From an uncultured Clostridia bacterium (GTDB lineage: Bacteria; Bacillota_A; Clostridia; TANB77; CAG-508), in contig CALXJS010000009.1 of NCBI GenBank assembly GCA_944388685.1, positions 1-37,493 on the forward strand: a stretch of 37,493 bases of DNA, written 5' to 3'. The notes under the pieces were generated by a model. The model had not been told where the DNA came from. It did not search any database and was given only the letters and a program-made list of their open reading frames with translations. Below are positions 15,750 to 23,190 of the stretch, piece by piece. Positions within the stretch are counted from its first letter, which is position 1; every line of letters starts with the position of its first letter. The translations under genes and the position numbers were made by a program.

Positions 15750-16004
15750 TTATATTACCTCCCATTCTTTTAATTTATCCAATATTATCTTTATCTGATA
15801 TGGTTTTAATATATTGCTTGGATGTGGTTTATGTATTTCAATTTTTTGAATTTTTTTATTACAAAATTCTACTCTCGAACCCGAAGTTCTCCCTTTATTA
15901 TTTTCATAAAATCCTAATTTATTTAACAATGTTTTTGCTTCTTCATATGTATAATCTTTTGGTTTAGATTTTAGCCTTTCTATTTCTTTTTCTAATTTGC
16001 TTAT
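15750..16004 (-). CDS. hicA: HicA-family mRNA interferase toxin with ATA at the start position
   Basis: The frame translates to a complete HicA of 84 residues: (I)SKLEKEIERLKSKPKDYTY, then GRTSGSRVEF and HKPHPSNILKPYQ, with the catalytic His in the HKPHPSN motif. HicA cleaves mRNA on the ribosome. The expected start position, 9 nt after a perfect SD (AAAGGAG), is ATA instead of ATG. A TAA stop lies 24 nt upstream of the ATA in frame, and no ATG, GTG or TTG occurs before the family-conserved region. So either ATA is used as a very weak start or the toxin has been silenced by one base change while the rest of the frame stayed intact. A gene finder will miss it. Confidence 0.8.
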   Translation of the reverse strand: MSKLEKEIERLKSKPKDYTYEEAKTLLNKLGFYENNKGRTSGSRVEFCNKKIQKIEIHKPHPSNILKPYQIKIILDKLKEWEVI

Positions 16005-16029
16005 TTTATTATACTCCTTTCTTTTTTAT

Positions 16030-16053
16030 AAAGCAACTATTTTTAGTTGCTTT
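16030..16053. promoter_or_regulatory. inverted repeat upstream of hicA
   Basis: AAAGCAACTA, loop TTTT, TAGTTGCTTT, 10 bp before the hicA SD. It could be the HicB operator, or a terminator on the plus strand. Confidence 0.45.
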
Positions 16054-16082
16054 TATTCATTTTTTATATTTGTTGTTTCTAT

Positions 16083-16135
16083 TCAATGTAAAATTCCTCG
16101 AAGGTATATATACCTTCAAAAATTTCACTGTGCAA
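16083..16135. repeat. remnant of the palindromic MITE-like family
   Basis: An 18-bp perfect palindrome GAAGGTATATATACCTTC (16100-16117) is flanked by AATGTAAAATTCC on one side and an imperfect complement (AAATTTCACTGTGCAA) on the other. The end sequence and the GAAGGTATATATA core match the element at 20336-20656. Confidence 0.5.
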
Positions 16136-16137
16136 TC

Positions 16138-16150
16138 GTTAGAGCGAAGC
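16138..16150. repeat. GTTAGAGCGAAGC motif, copy 1
   Basis: Identical 13-mer at 24907-24919, each followed by ...TTCTTG.ATAG.AAAAA. It stands out in GC from its AT-rich surroundings. Confidence 0.45.
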
Positions 16151-16154
16151 AACC

Positions 16155-16193
16155 TTCTTGAATAGAAAAAATTTGATTTTTTCTATTCAAGAA
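16155..16193. terminator. 17-bp-arm hairpin downstream of comEC
   Basis: TTCTTGAATAGAAAAAA pairs perfectly with TTTTTTCTATTCAAGAA across 5 nt. The poly-U side of the arm can act in either direction. Confidence 0.5.
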
Positions 16194-16212
16194 CAAAAAC
16201 TATTCGCCATTT

Positions 16213-16254
16213 TTCGACAAAAATGAGACAAAAAGCTACCTGGCCCAAATTGTC
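16213..16254. repeat. GAGACA repeat family, copy C
   Basis: TTCGACAAAAATGAGACAAA then AAGCTACCTGGCCCAAATTGTC. Same orientation as copy E, located just past the comEC stop on the minus strand. Confidence 0.7.
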
Positions 16255-16281
16255 CATTTAATTTCTCCTTCTTCGTCTGTT

Positions 16282-17748
16282 CTATGAATTTGCATGCCGA
16301 AATGCTTTTAGTCTTTCTAACACTTCTGCGTTAGGATGTCCAAACATGTTATTTTTTCCTACTCCGATTAGTGCTATTTTGCTTTTTATTGCTTTTAAAA
16401 ATTCTTCTGTTGATGATGTTTTTGACCCATGATGGGCTACTTTTAATATGGTTGCTTGCAAATTACTTAAGTTGTTTTTATATAAATTTAAGATTTTCTT
16501 TTCTGCAATTTCTTCAATGTCTCCTGTAAATAGCATACTAAAGTTTTTGTATTGCATTTTCATAACCATTGCATTATTATTTAATATGTTTTCTTCTATT
16601 AACTCTTCTGTTGGCCACAATATATGAAAGCTTATATCATCAATTAGTACGATATCTCCTGCTTTTACTACTTTTACGTAGAGATTTTTTTGTTCTACAA
16701 TTTCTAAGAATTTTTTATAGTTTTCACTTTCTTCTCCTTGTTTTGTGATATAGATTTGTCCTACTCTTAATTCTTCTAGTACTGTTAAAATGCCTCCTAC
16801 ATGGTCTTGGTCAAAATGGGATATGAAGATATAATCTACTTTTGTATGTCCTTTATCTAATATGTAAGGGATAAGCGTATCTTTTCCAACATCAAATGTG
16901 CTAGAAGTGCTTCCTCCTCCGTCTATTAAAATGGTTTTATGATTTGGTGTTGTGATAAAACAAGCGTCTCCTTGTCCAACATCTAAGAAACAAATTTCTA
17001 GTTTTTTATTAAACTGAAAAATAACTATGACACTAATTAGTAAAATAATAATTTTATATGTCTTTAAAATAAGAAATTTTAAATTTTTCTTTACATCTGT
17101 ATTCTTTTTATTTCTATCTTGTTTCCAAAATTCTTTATACGCCTTAGCAAATTTTCTCTTTTTTTGATATAGCTTGTACTTTATCAATGCAATTATATTT
17201 TTTCCCCTCTTTTGTGTAGGGCTTAAATATTTGCTTGTATAAATGACATATAATTGATTGCTTACAAAAATAACAATGTAATATATAATGATACTAACTA
17301 AACTTGGTGTTGCCACATATATTTTTGAAAATGGTAAATTAGCTAAATTAGAAATTTCGATTAGTCCTTGAATTCCAATGGACAGAAATATAGAAATAAA
17401 GTTTGAAATTTCTGAATGAATAAATGCACTGATTATAAATAAAATAGATAAAGCCATGATTGGTCCAATGATAATACTTACCAAGATATTGGCTATTAAA
17501 AAATAGATACCAATCACATTAAAATGGTATAGCAGAACTGGTAAGAGCATAATTTGTGCAGATAGTGTGACAGATATTATGTCTTTAAGATTTTCTATAA
17601 CTTTAGATACATGTTTATTTTTCTTGATTATAATACTATTTTTTAATCTTTTTATATTATCAAAATATTGTTTTATATTTTTATGAAATAAGATAATACC
17701 TATTGTTCCTAAATAAGATAATTGTAATCCCACACCGTGTAATGGCAT
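16282..17748 (-). CDS. comEC: ComEC C-terminal part (channel end plus metallo-beta-lactamase domain), frameshifted
   Basis: 488-aa frame. It begins at an arbitrary ATG without SD inside the Competence domain (GVGLQLSYLGTIGIILF), continues through about seven membrane segments, and ends in a metallo-beta-lactamase domain with LDVGQGDACFI, LIDGGG and the metal motif SHFDQDHVGG, then VAHHGSKTSS. These belong to the ComEC/Rec2 DNA-uptake channel. The N-terminal part is in another frame (17681-18919). The junction is near 17717-17730, where one extra base (or two missing) separates QNPYAI from VGLQLSYLG. The protein as read is a broken gene unless the shift is a sequencing error. Confidence 0.85.
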   Translation of the reverse strand: MPLHGVGLQLSYLGTIGIILFHKNIKQYFDNIKRLKNSIIIKKNKHVSKVIENLKDIISVTLSAQIMLLPVLLYHFNVIGIYFLIANILVSIIIGPIMALSILFIISAFIHSEISNFISIFLSIGIQGLIEISNLANLPFSKIYVATPSLVSIIIYYIVIFVSNQLYVIYTSKYLSPTQKRGKNIIALIKYKLYQKKRKFAKAYKEFWKQDRNKKNTDVKKNLKFLILKTYKIIILLISVIVIFQFNKKLEICFLDVGQGDACFITTPNHKTILIDGGGSTSSTFDVGKDTLIPYILDKGHTKVDYIFISHFDQDHVGGILTVLEELRVGQIYITKQGEESENYKKFLEIVEQKNLYVKVVKAGDIVLIDDISFHILWPTEELIEENILNNNAMVMKMQYKNFSMLFTGDIEEIAEKKILNLYKNNLSNLQATILKVAHHGSKTSSTEEFLKAIKSKIALIGVGKNNMFGHPNAEVLERLKAFRHANS

Positions 17749-18919
17749 ATGGATTTTGAATCAGAATACACAATAAGGAAAATGCAATTGATGTCCATAT
17801 ATCTTTTTTTCGATAAACCAGAAACGATAATATACTTAGTATTCCCATAATACCTGCTCGCACAATGGAACTTGTAGCACCCGTTATACTAACATAGAAA
17901 ATCACAGCTAATATCATAATATATTTTACTTTTCTTTTTCCTAACCATTTTTTGAGAAAAATTTCTATTCCCATAATGATATAAACCACATGCATACCAG
18001 ATACAGCTAAAACATGAGAAATATTGGCAATTTGAAATTGTTCTTGTAAATCCTCTTCTAACACTGTGGTATCTCCTAACAGTAAACCTTTTACAATCTG
18101 TTGTTCCTCTTCTTCTAATGCGCCTTCAATTTTTTGATTAATGGCAAGTTTGACATCATTCATTCCTTTTTCTAAAACTGTTACATTGTTAGAAGATACA
18201 ATTTCATATTTATTCACATTTAATGTTCCATAAATACTAATCGATTTTAAGTATAATTGATAATCAAATCCACCTGTGTTTCTCGCCTTACTTCCCTTTT
18301 GAAATTCTCCTTGTAAAATTACTTTATCTCCATATTGAAATTCTACTTCTTTTTTAACGTCTATATAGATTTGCGTAGAGTGATATTTTGTGGAATTATC
18401 TACTGTTAGAACCTTTACTTTATATCGATTTTTATATTCTCTTTCTTGTTTGTTGCTAATGATAATGCCCTCTACTTTTATGGTTTTTTCTTCATACAAG
18501 TGGTTATAACGACTTTCTTGAAATATGAAAATGATATTGGAAATAATTGAACTGACTATAATAACAGAAATAATTGATTTTGTTAAGAATAATTTGATAT
18601 AGCGAATATATCGCTTAATGGAAAACAATTGAAATTTTTTATTTTCATTTACAGATTTCATCTTTGCCCTTTTATGTGGGAAAAAATGTGTCCCAAAATT
18701 TGAACAAAACAATAATTTCAAATAATAATTATTATCTTTTGTACTCATAAACAAAAGCTTTTTTACGCCATATAAAAATGCTATAAGGATATATAAAAGG
18801 ACTATACTAAAACGAAAGTATAGCCCCCATATAATTCCAATACAATATCCTATAGCGATAACAACAATTGGTCTTTTAATGCTATCGCCTCCTAAATTAC
18901 AATACTCTTCTTGCCCCAT
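17681..18919 (-). CDS. comEC: ComEC N-terminal part (OB/DUF4131 and first channel helices), frameshifted
   Basis: 412-aa frame. Membrane helices (about 17-33, 35-52, 113-131) flank a DUF4131/OB region (KVEGIIISNKQ...KVILQGEFQKGSKARNTGGFDY), then the start of the Competence domain (GLLLGDTTVLEEDLQEQFQ, NISHVLAVSGMHV, TGATSSIVRAGIM). After QNPYAI it runs out of frame. The ATG at 18919 lies inside the end of the NlpC gene and has no SD. A strong SD (TTAGGAGG, right after the NlpC stop) faces an ATT at 18880, giving (I)KRPIVVIAIGYCIGIIW, which is where ComEC proteins normally begin. So the natural start seems to be ATT, or a mutated ATG. Confidence 0.85.
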   Translation of the reverse strand: MGQEEYCNLGGDSIKRPIVVIAIGYCIGIIWGLYFRFSIVLLYILIAFLYGVKKLLFMSTKDNNYYLKLLFCSNFGTHFFPHKRAKMKSVNENKKFQLFSIKRYIRYIKLFLTKSIISVIIVSSIISNIIFIFQESRYNHLYEEKTIKVEGIIISNKQEREYKNRYKVKVLTVDNSTKYHSTQIYIDVKKEVEFQYGDKVILQGEFQKGSKARNTGGFDYQLYLKSISIYGTLNVNKYEIVSSNNVTVLEKGMNDVKLAINQKIEGALEEEEQQIVKGLLLGDTTVLEEDLQEQFQIANISHVLAVSGMHVVYIIMGIEIFLKKWLGKRKVKYIMILAVIFYVSITGATSSIVRAGIMGILSILSFLVYRKKDIWTSIAFSLLCILIQNPYAITRCGITIILFRNNRYYLIS

Positions 18920-20234
18920 AATAATTATTGTTATAATATCCTGTGCTTAAAGAATCAATTCTAACACCTGTTGATGGTGTTGATGCGTGGATAATTTGTC
19001 CTCCGCCTATATATATTGCAACATGTGTAATTTTTGATTTACCAAACATAACCAAGTCGCCTGGTTGTAAATTACTTCTGCTAACGGCAACGCCATTACT
19101 GTATTGTGCTGATGATGTTCTATTTAATGTAATTCCATGTTGTTTGAATACATATGATGTAAATCCTGAACAGTCAAATCCTGTGCTTGGAGAACTTCCA
19201 CCATATACATATTTATATCCCAAATATTTTTTGGCTGTTGCTACAATTGCAGAACCATTGCTAGATGATGGTACAGATGTTGTTTCTGTAGTTGTATTTT
19301 GTGTTTTACTTTGGTTGGTTGTGGTCTTTTTAGTTGATTTTGTACTACTTGTTTTTCTTGAAGTGCTTTGACTTCTTGATGTTTCTTGTCTACTATCTGA
19401 TAATAGGGAAGTTGCGATATATCCCTCTACATTATTAACCTTTACTCTGCTCCATCCACCTTCTTCACTATATACTTGAACTTCTGTATTTAATGAAGCT
19501 GTTGTAACAATTGTACTTGATGTATTTGCTTCTTGTCTAACATTTACAGTTGAAGAATTTATATATTGTGTTTTGATTGGTGTATTTTCAGCAGGTTGTT
19601 GTTCTTGCACTTCTTCTTGATTTTCTTCTACTGGTTCATCTTTCTTTAATTTATCTTTTCTTAACCAACCTTTGGTTGTTTGTGTTTCTACACATGCCCA
19701 TCCATTCATAATTTCTGTAACAGTAACTGTTTCATCTGTTTTTAATTCTATCACGTCTGTTGCATTGATAGATGGTATTAATTTTAATCTTGTATCCTCT
19801 GAGATTTTGTATTCTCCCAAAGTAATTTCTTCTGTATTTTCTGTGTTTTCAGTATTTTCATCTGTTGTATTTTCTTCTGTTGTGTTTGTTTCCACTTGAT
19901 TGTTGTCTTGTGTACTATTTTCATTTACTTGGTTGTTTTCTTCTGTAGGTTCCGGATTTGAATTTATAGTAACAAGTTCTTTGCTCACATATCCTGTAAT
20001 TTGATTATACGTAACTTGATACCAGTCTCCCTCTTCTCCTAATATTTCAACCTCTTGGTTCAAAGTGATTTGCTCCAAGATTGTACTTTCAGCATTTGCT
20101 TCTCTTCGTAAGTTAGCAACATCTACATTGATTGTTCCCGTGTTGGCTGCTAAGCTGATATTTATAAAAAGCATACTAGCTAAAGAAATAATTGCCATAA
20201 TTAAAATGCTTTTTATATTCATTTTACTTCTCAT
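18897..20234 (-). CDS. secreted SH3b-NlpC/P60 cell-wall hydrolase
   Basis: 445 aa from the ATG at 20234, which has SD AAGGAGAAGG; an ATG at 20261 lacks one. A signal peptide (about 1-30, ending INISLAA) is followed by three SH3b-like domains (about 34-88, 145-198, 222-275) separated by Asn/Glu/Thr-rich linkers, then a Ser/Thr/Lys linker and an NlpC/P60 peptidase domain (about 325-445). The catalytic Cys is in GFDCSGF (about 355) and the His in ITHVAIY (about 404). It is expected to cut D-Glu-meso-DAP-type bonds in peptidoglycan stem peptides. comEC follows with an SD right after its stop, so the two probably share a transcript. Confidence 0.9.
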   Translation of the reverse strand: MRSKMNIKSILIMAIISLASMLFINISLAANTGTINVDVANLRREANAESTILEQITLNQEVEILGEEGDWYQVTYNQITGYVSKELVTINSNPEPTEENNQVNENSTQDNNQVETNTTEENTTDENTENTENTEEITLGEYKISEDTRLKLIPSINATDVIELKTDETVTVTEIMNGWACVETQTTKGWLRKDKLKKDEPVEENQEEVQEQQPAENTPIKTQYINSSTVNVRQEANTSSTIVTTASLNTEVQVYSEEGGWSRVKVNNVEGYIATSLLSDSRQETSRSQSTSRKTSSTKSTKKTTTNQSKTQNTTTETTSVPSSSNGSAIVATAKKYLGYKYVYGGSSPSTGFDCSGFTSYVFKQHGITLNRTSSAQYSNGVAVSRSNLQPGDLVMFGKSKITHVAIYIGGGQIIHASTPSTGVRIDSLSTGYYNNNYYGARRVL

Positions 20235-20302
20235 TGTAATCCTTCTCCTTAAATAATTCATATTTTTAAAAAAGTAGTACTTGGACAGTATACTATAAAT
20301 CT

Positions 20303-20330
20303 AAAAAAAAGTCAAATTTTTGACTTTTTT
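20303..20330 (-). terminator. terminator between the structured element and nlpC gene
   Basis: AAAAAGTCA and TGACTTTTT arms with T runs on both sides. On the minus strand it would end transcripts coming from the XRE gene and the element. Confidence 0.55.
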
Positions 20331-20335
20331 CTAAA

Positions 20336-20656
20336 TTCTTCCAGTTAATAGTATACAATTCCTAGAAGGTATATATATTATATTTTAAGCGGGTTTCGGG
20401 GGACCGACACGCTACATACTCTTATTAAATCAGCGATAGTTCCATGGGAGCTGATTTAACATTCTAGGAATTTCAATTCCTAGAATGTTAAATTACATTG
20501 CACAGAAAAATTGCTTAGCAATTTTTCGCGTCGACAAATCTTTACGTTTAGAGAACATAGAGTTCTCTAAACGAGATTTGTCAGAGTATGTAAAGTGTTG
20601 GGATAGCGAAAAATATAATATATATACCTTCTAAGAATTGTACACTGAACTGTAAC
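20336..20656. repeat. 320-bp MITE-like element with four internal hairpins; possible structured RNA
   Basis: The ends are inverted: left 20342-20386 (CAGTTAATAGTATACAATTCC, then TAGAAGGTATATATATTATATTTT) pairs with right 20609-20656 (AAAATATAATATATATACC, then TTCTAAGAATTGTACACTGAACTGTAAC). Inside, ACATACTC/GAGTATGT (20414-20421 with 20584-20591) closes a second helix around four hairpins. These are TTAAATCAGC/GCTGATTTAA (20425-20459), a perfect 15-bp stem AACATTCTAGGAATT (20458-20489), GAAAAATTGCT/AGCAATTTTTC (20505-20527), and a two-part stem GACAAATCT plus CGTTTAGAGAAC with its complements (20533-20582). No coding frame. The ends match the palindrome at 37086-37155. Confidence 0.7.
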
Positions 20657-20664
20657 AATAATCT

Positions 20665-20997
20665 TTATACTACCTGATTTTTTAGTAATAGTTTTACCAT
20701 ATGATAGATAAACTTTTGCTTTTCAATACTACATTTAATAATTAACTCATACAATTCTTTATCCATATATCTCATTATATTTTCATTTTTCTCATTTAGA
20801 ACCTCATAAATAGAAACATTTAAGAAATCACATACTCTAACAAACTTTTCAAATTCTGCACTTGCTTTTCCTTTTTCTAATTGACTAATATAATTTATTG
20901 ATATACCTAACTGCTTAGCCATTTGTTTTTGCGTAATCTTATTTTGTATTCTAGTTTCCTGTAAACGTTTACCAATATTAGAAAAATCTATATTCAT
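20665..20997 (-). CDS. XRE-family HTH transcriptional regulator
   Basis: 110 aa. Residues 8-64 form a Cro/CI-type helix-turn-helix: IGKRLQETRIQNKITQKQMA, then LGISINYISQLEKGKASA. The C-terminal 40 residues (MDKELYELIIKCSIEKQKFIYHMVKLLLK) look helical and may dimerise. It has its own sigma-A promoter (21022-21050) and a GGAG SD. It sits downstream of the SBP gene; whether it controls the importer, the structured element or itself cannot be told. The size resembles SinR/immunity-type single-domain repressors. Confidence 0.88.
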   Translation of the reverse strand: MNIDFSNIGKRLQETRIQNKITQKQMAKQLGISINYISQLEKGKASAEFEKFVRVCDFLNVSIYEVLNEKNENIMRYMDKELYELIIKCSIEKQKFIYHMVKLLLKNQVV

Positions 20998-21021
20998 ATT
21001 ATCACTTCTCCTTCATTGGTA

Positions 21022-21050
21022 AATATAACATTATGAGTTTTATTTGTCAA
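21022..21050 (-). promoter_or_regulatory. sigma-A-type promoter of the XRE gene
   Basis: TTGACA, 17-bp spacer, TATATT on the minus strand, 25 bp before the start codon. Confidence 0.7.
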
Positions 21051-21075
21051 TACATTTTTTACATGTTAGTAAAAA

Positions 21076-22095
21076 TTAATTTTCTATTGAGTTAAATGCA
21101 AATGTATTATTAACAATTTTATTATAAGGTGCTGGATTTTCTAATTCTCCTGCCATTGTCATAACTTCTTGAAGTCGATTAAAACTTTCTTCTTCTAATA
21201 CTGGTGTTTCATTCCATGCATCAATATCTTTATATGTTTGGATGGATTGTGCTAACATTTCAATACTTGTATCAGGGAAAAAATCTTGTATCACAGTTGC
21301 AATCTCTTCTGCTGAATGTTCTTTTACCCAAGTTTGCCCCTCATAAATTGCATTTGTAAAGTTTTGTATTGTTTCTTCATTTGCTTCTATATAACTCTTT
21401 TTCGAAAAATAAGCCGTATATGGGATTTCGCCTGCTTCTTCTCCAACTGACGCTACCACATATCCTTTTCCTTCTAATTCTGTTAAAGACGCTGTTGGTT
21501 CAAATAAGGTTACATAGTCAGCATTTCCAGCAGCAAATGCACCTGCCATTAAGTCAAATTTAATACTATCATCTAATACTACGTCTGTTTCTGGATTAAT
21601 TCCATTCTTTTTTAGGACATATTCTAATGTCATGTATGGTACGCCACCTTTTCTGCCAGGTATAACCGTTTTACCTTTTAAATTTTGCCAACTAAAATTT
21701 TCTTCATCTGTTCTAGAGACCAATAATGACCCATCTTTTTTCGTTAATTGAGCAAATACCTCTGTATAATCTTCTTTTCCTTCATTATATACATAGATAG
21801 ACGCTTCTGGGCCAGCAAACCCAATTTCTACTTGATTAGCTAATACACTTGTCATAACAGCATCTGCCCCCTGACCTGTTGACAATTCAATTTCTAACCC
21901 TCTTTCTTCAAAATATCCATTGCTGATTGCTACATATTGTGGTGCATAGAAGACTGAACGTGTTACTTCACTAACATTGATGGTTTGTAAAGTATTTTGA
22001 TTATTTCCTTTTTGACATTTTATAACGACAACAGCAATAACAATTACTATGAGTACAATGATTACCACTAGCGCAATTTTTCCTTTTTTACTCAT
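21076..22095 (-). CDS. ABC importer substrate-binding protein (SsuA/THI5/NMT1-like)
   Basis: 339 aa. An N-terminal membrane segment (about 7-26) is followed by the two-lobed periplasmic-binding fold of the NMT1/SsuA/THI5 group: FYAPQYVAISNGYFEERGLE, QGADAVMTSVLANQVEIGFA, and LKGKTVIPGRKGGVPYMTLE. A Cys at about 27 follows the helix, but the lipobox is poor. Substrates of this group are alkanesulfonates, nitrate/taurine, or thiamine-pyrimidine precursors; the sequence does not decide. SD AAGGAGG precedes the ATG. The ATPase and permease lie 1.1 kb away on the same strand, separated by an opposing gene. No TPP riboswitch was seen. Confidence 0.88.
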   Translation of the reverse strand: MSKKGKIALVVIIVLIVIVIAVVVIKCQKGNNQNTLQTINVSEVTRSVFYAPQYVAISNGYFEERGLEIELSTGQGADAVMTSVLANQVEIGFAGPEASIYVYNEGKEDYTEVFAQLTKKDGSLLVSRTDEENFSWQNLKGKTVIPGRKGGVPYMTLEYVLKKNGINPETDVVLDDSIKFDLMAGAFAAGNADYVTLFEPTASLTELEGKGYVVASVGEEAGEIPYTAYFSKKSYIEANEETIQNFTNAIYEGQTWVKEHSAEEIATVIQDFFPDTSIEMLAQSIQTYKDIDAWNETPVLEEESFNRLQEVMTMAGELENPAPYNKIVNNTFAFNSIEN

Positions 22096-22244
22096 TTCAC
22101 ACCTCCTTGATTTTTCTCTTTATATTTTATGTTGCTTGTTAGAATGTGTGAAATTGATTTTTCTCTAAAACTGTATATCTTTATTTTAGCTTGTATGTTA
22201 TAATATTTCTATATTCTTAAAATAATCAAGGAGAAATACTATAA

Positions 22245-23144
22245 ATGCCAAAAGAATTTAAAGAAAGATTTCTAGCTAATTTTATTTTCTGCATCATAAT
22301 ATTCGTTATTTTTATAATCCTGTCAGAAGGAAATTTTACTAGCAAAAAAACTTTATCAGAGAAAGATTATCCCACAAAAATTAACCTTACTATTATGCAA
22401 GATGGAACTATAAACGTTGAACAAGTGATAGATGTCAATTCTAGTTATTATGAAACCTACTTTTTTTCTAATCTTGCAAGTCGCTTTAATGAATATAATT
22501 ATGATGAAAATGTGGAAAATCTCAAAGTTTATTTTAATGATAAACCACTAACTTCTACTGAAAATACAGACGGCTATTTCAATTACAGATATTGTACTTC
22601 TATGAGTGAAAAAATTAAAAATCCTGTAGTTGTTGAACTAGGACATGATTCATTTAACAATATAGAAATATTTATGCCTGAAATCCATGGAGAATTAAAA
22701 ATTGTTTATGATCTAAAAAATTATATTGTTAATTACAATGATATAAATTATTTTGAATATGATCTTAAATATCATCATAATGTATTTGATAATGATGTTC
22801 AATTTAATATCATTATGCCTGAATTCACAAATAAATTTTTAATAATGACTAATCCAGAATTTAACCATAGTTCTCTTGTTACTTCTATAAATGATACAAC
22901 AAAGCAAATTTCTTTAAGTGGATTAGAATCCGATTCCCTACATATGGAAGTGTTATTTGACAGACAAATCTCGGAATCTGATTTAAAAATTAATGAAGAT
23001 AAATATGATGATTTATTAAACAAATTTAAACAAGATAAGAATAACTCTATTAAAGCATATGTTGTTATGTTTATGGCGTTATTGATTATGACAATTGCGG
23101 TTACTTGTCGTCAAATAATTCATCAATATCGCCAGTTTAAATAG
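22245..23144 (+). CDS. uncharacterised membrane protein, distantly DUF2207-like
   Basis: 299 aa. One N-terminal helix (about 9-26), a large extracytoplasmic domain (about 35-270) of beta character, and a C-terminal helix (about 275-292) with a basic cytosolic end (HQYRQFK). The start of the domain (YPTKINLTIMQDGTINVEQVIDVNSS) resembles the DUF2207 ectodomain, where a secreted beta domain follows a signal helix, but the long cytoplasmic part of those proteins is absent. SD CAAGGAG. It lies on the opposite strand inside the ABC importer gene set, so it looks inserted there. Function unknown. Confidence 0.6.
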   Translation: MPKEFKERFLANFIFCIIIFVIFIILSEGNFTSKKTLSEKDYPTKINLTIMQDGTINVEQVIDVNSSYYETYFFSNLASRFNEYNYDENVENLKVYFNDKPLTSTENTDGYFNYRYCTSMSEKIKNPVVVELGHDSFNNIEIFMPEIHGELKIVYDLKNYIVNYNDINYFEYDLKYHHNVFDNDVQFNIIMPEFTNKFLIMTNPEFNHSSLVTSINDTTKQISLSGLESDSLHMEVLFDRQISESDLKINEDKYDDLLNKFKQDKNNSIKAYVVMFMALLIMTIAVTCRQIIHQYRQFK

Positions 23145-23157
23145 ATTCGTATAACAG

Positions 23158-23188
23158 AAAAACTACTAAAATAAATTAGTAGTTTTTT
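23158..23188. terminator. bidirectional terminator between convergent genes
   Basis: AAACTACTAA and TTAGTAGTTT arms with T run on the plus strand and A-rich complement. It ends the DUF2207-like gene and the permease gene. Confidence 0.7.
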
Positions 23189-23190
23189 GC

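Noticed and set aside
18943..19371. Plus-strand 142-aa frame opposite the NlpC/P60 gene
   Set aside because: Shadow frame of a clear enzyme domain; no SD.
20336..20656. CRISPR array or tRNA cluster
   Set aside because: The repeats are inverted, not direct, and no tRNA T-loop or CCA acceptor pattern is present.
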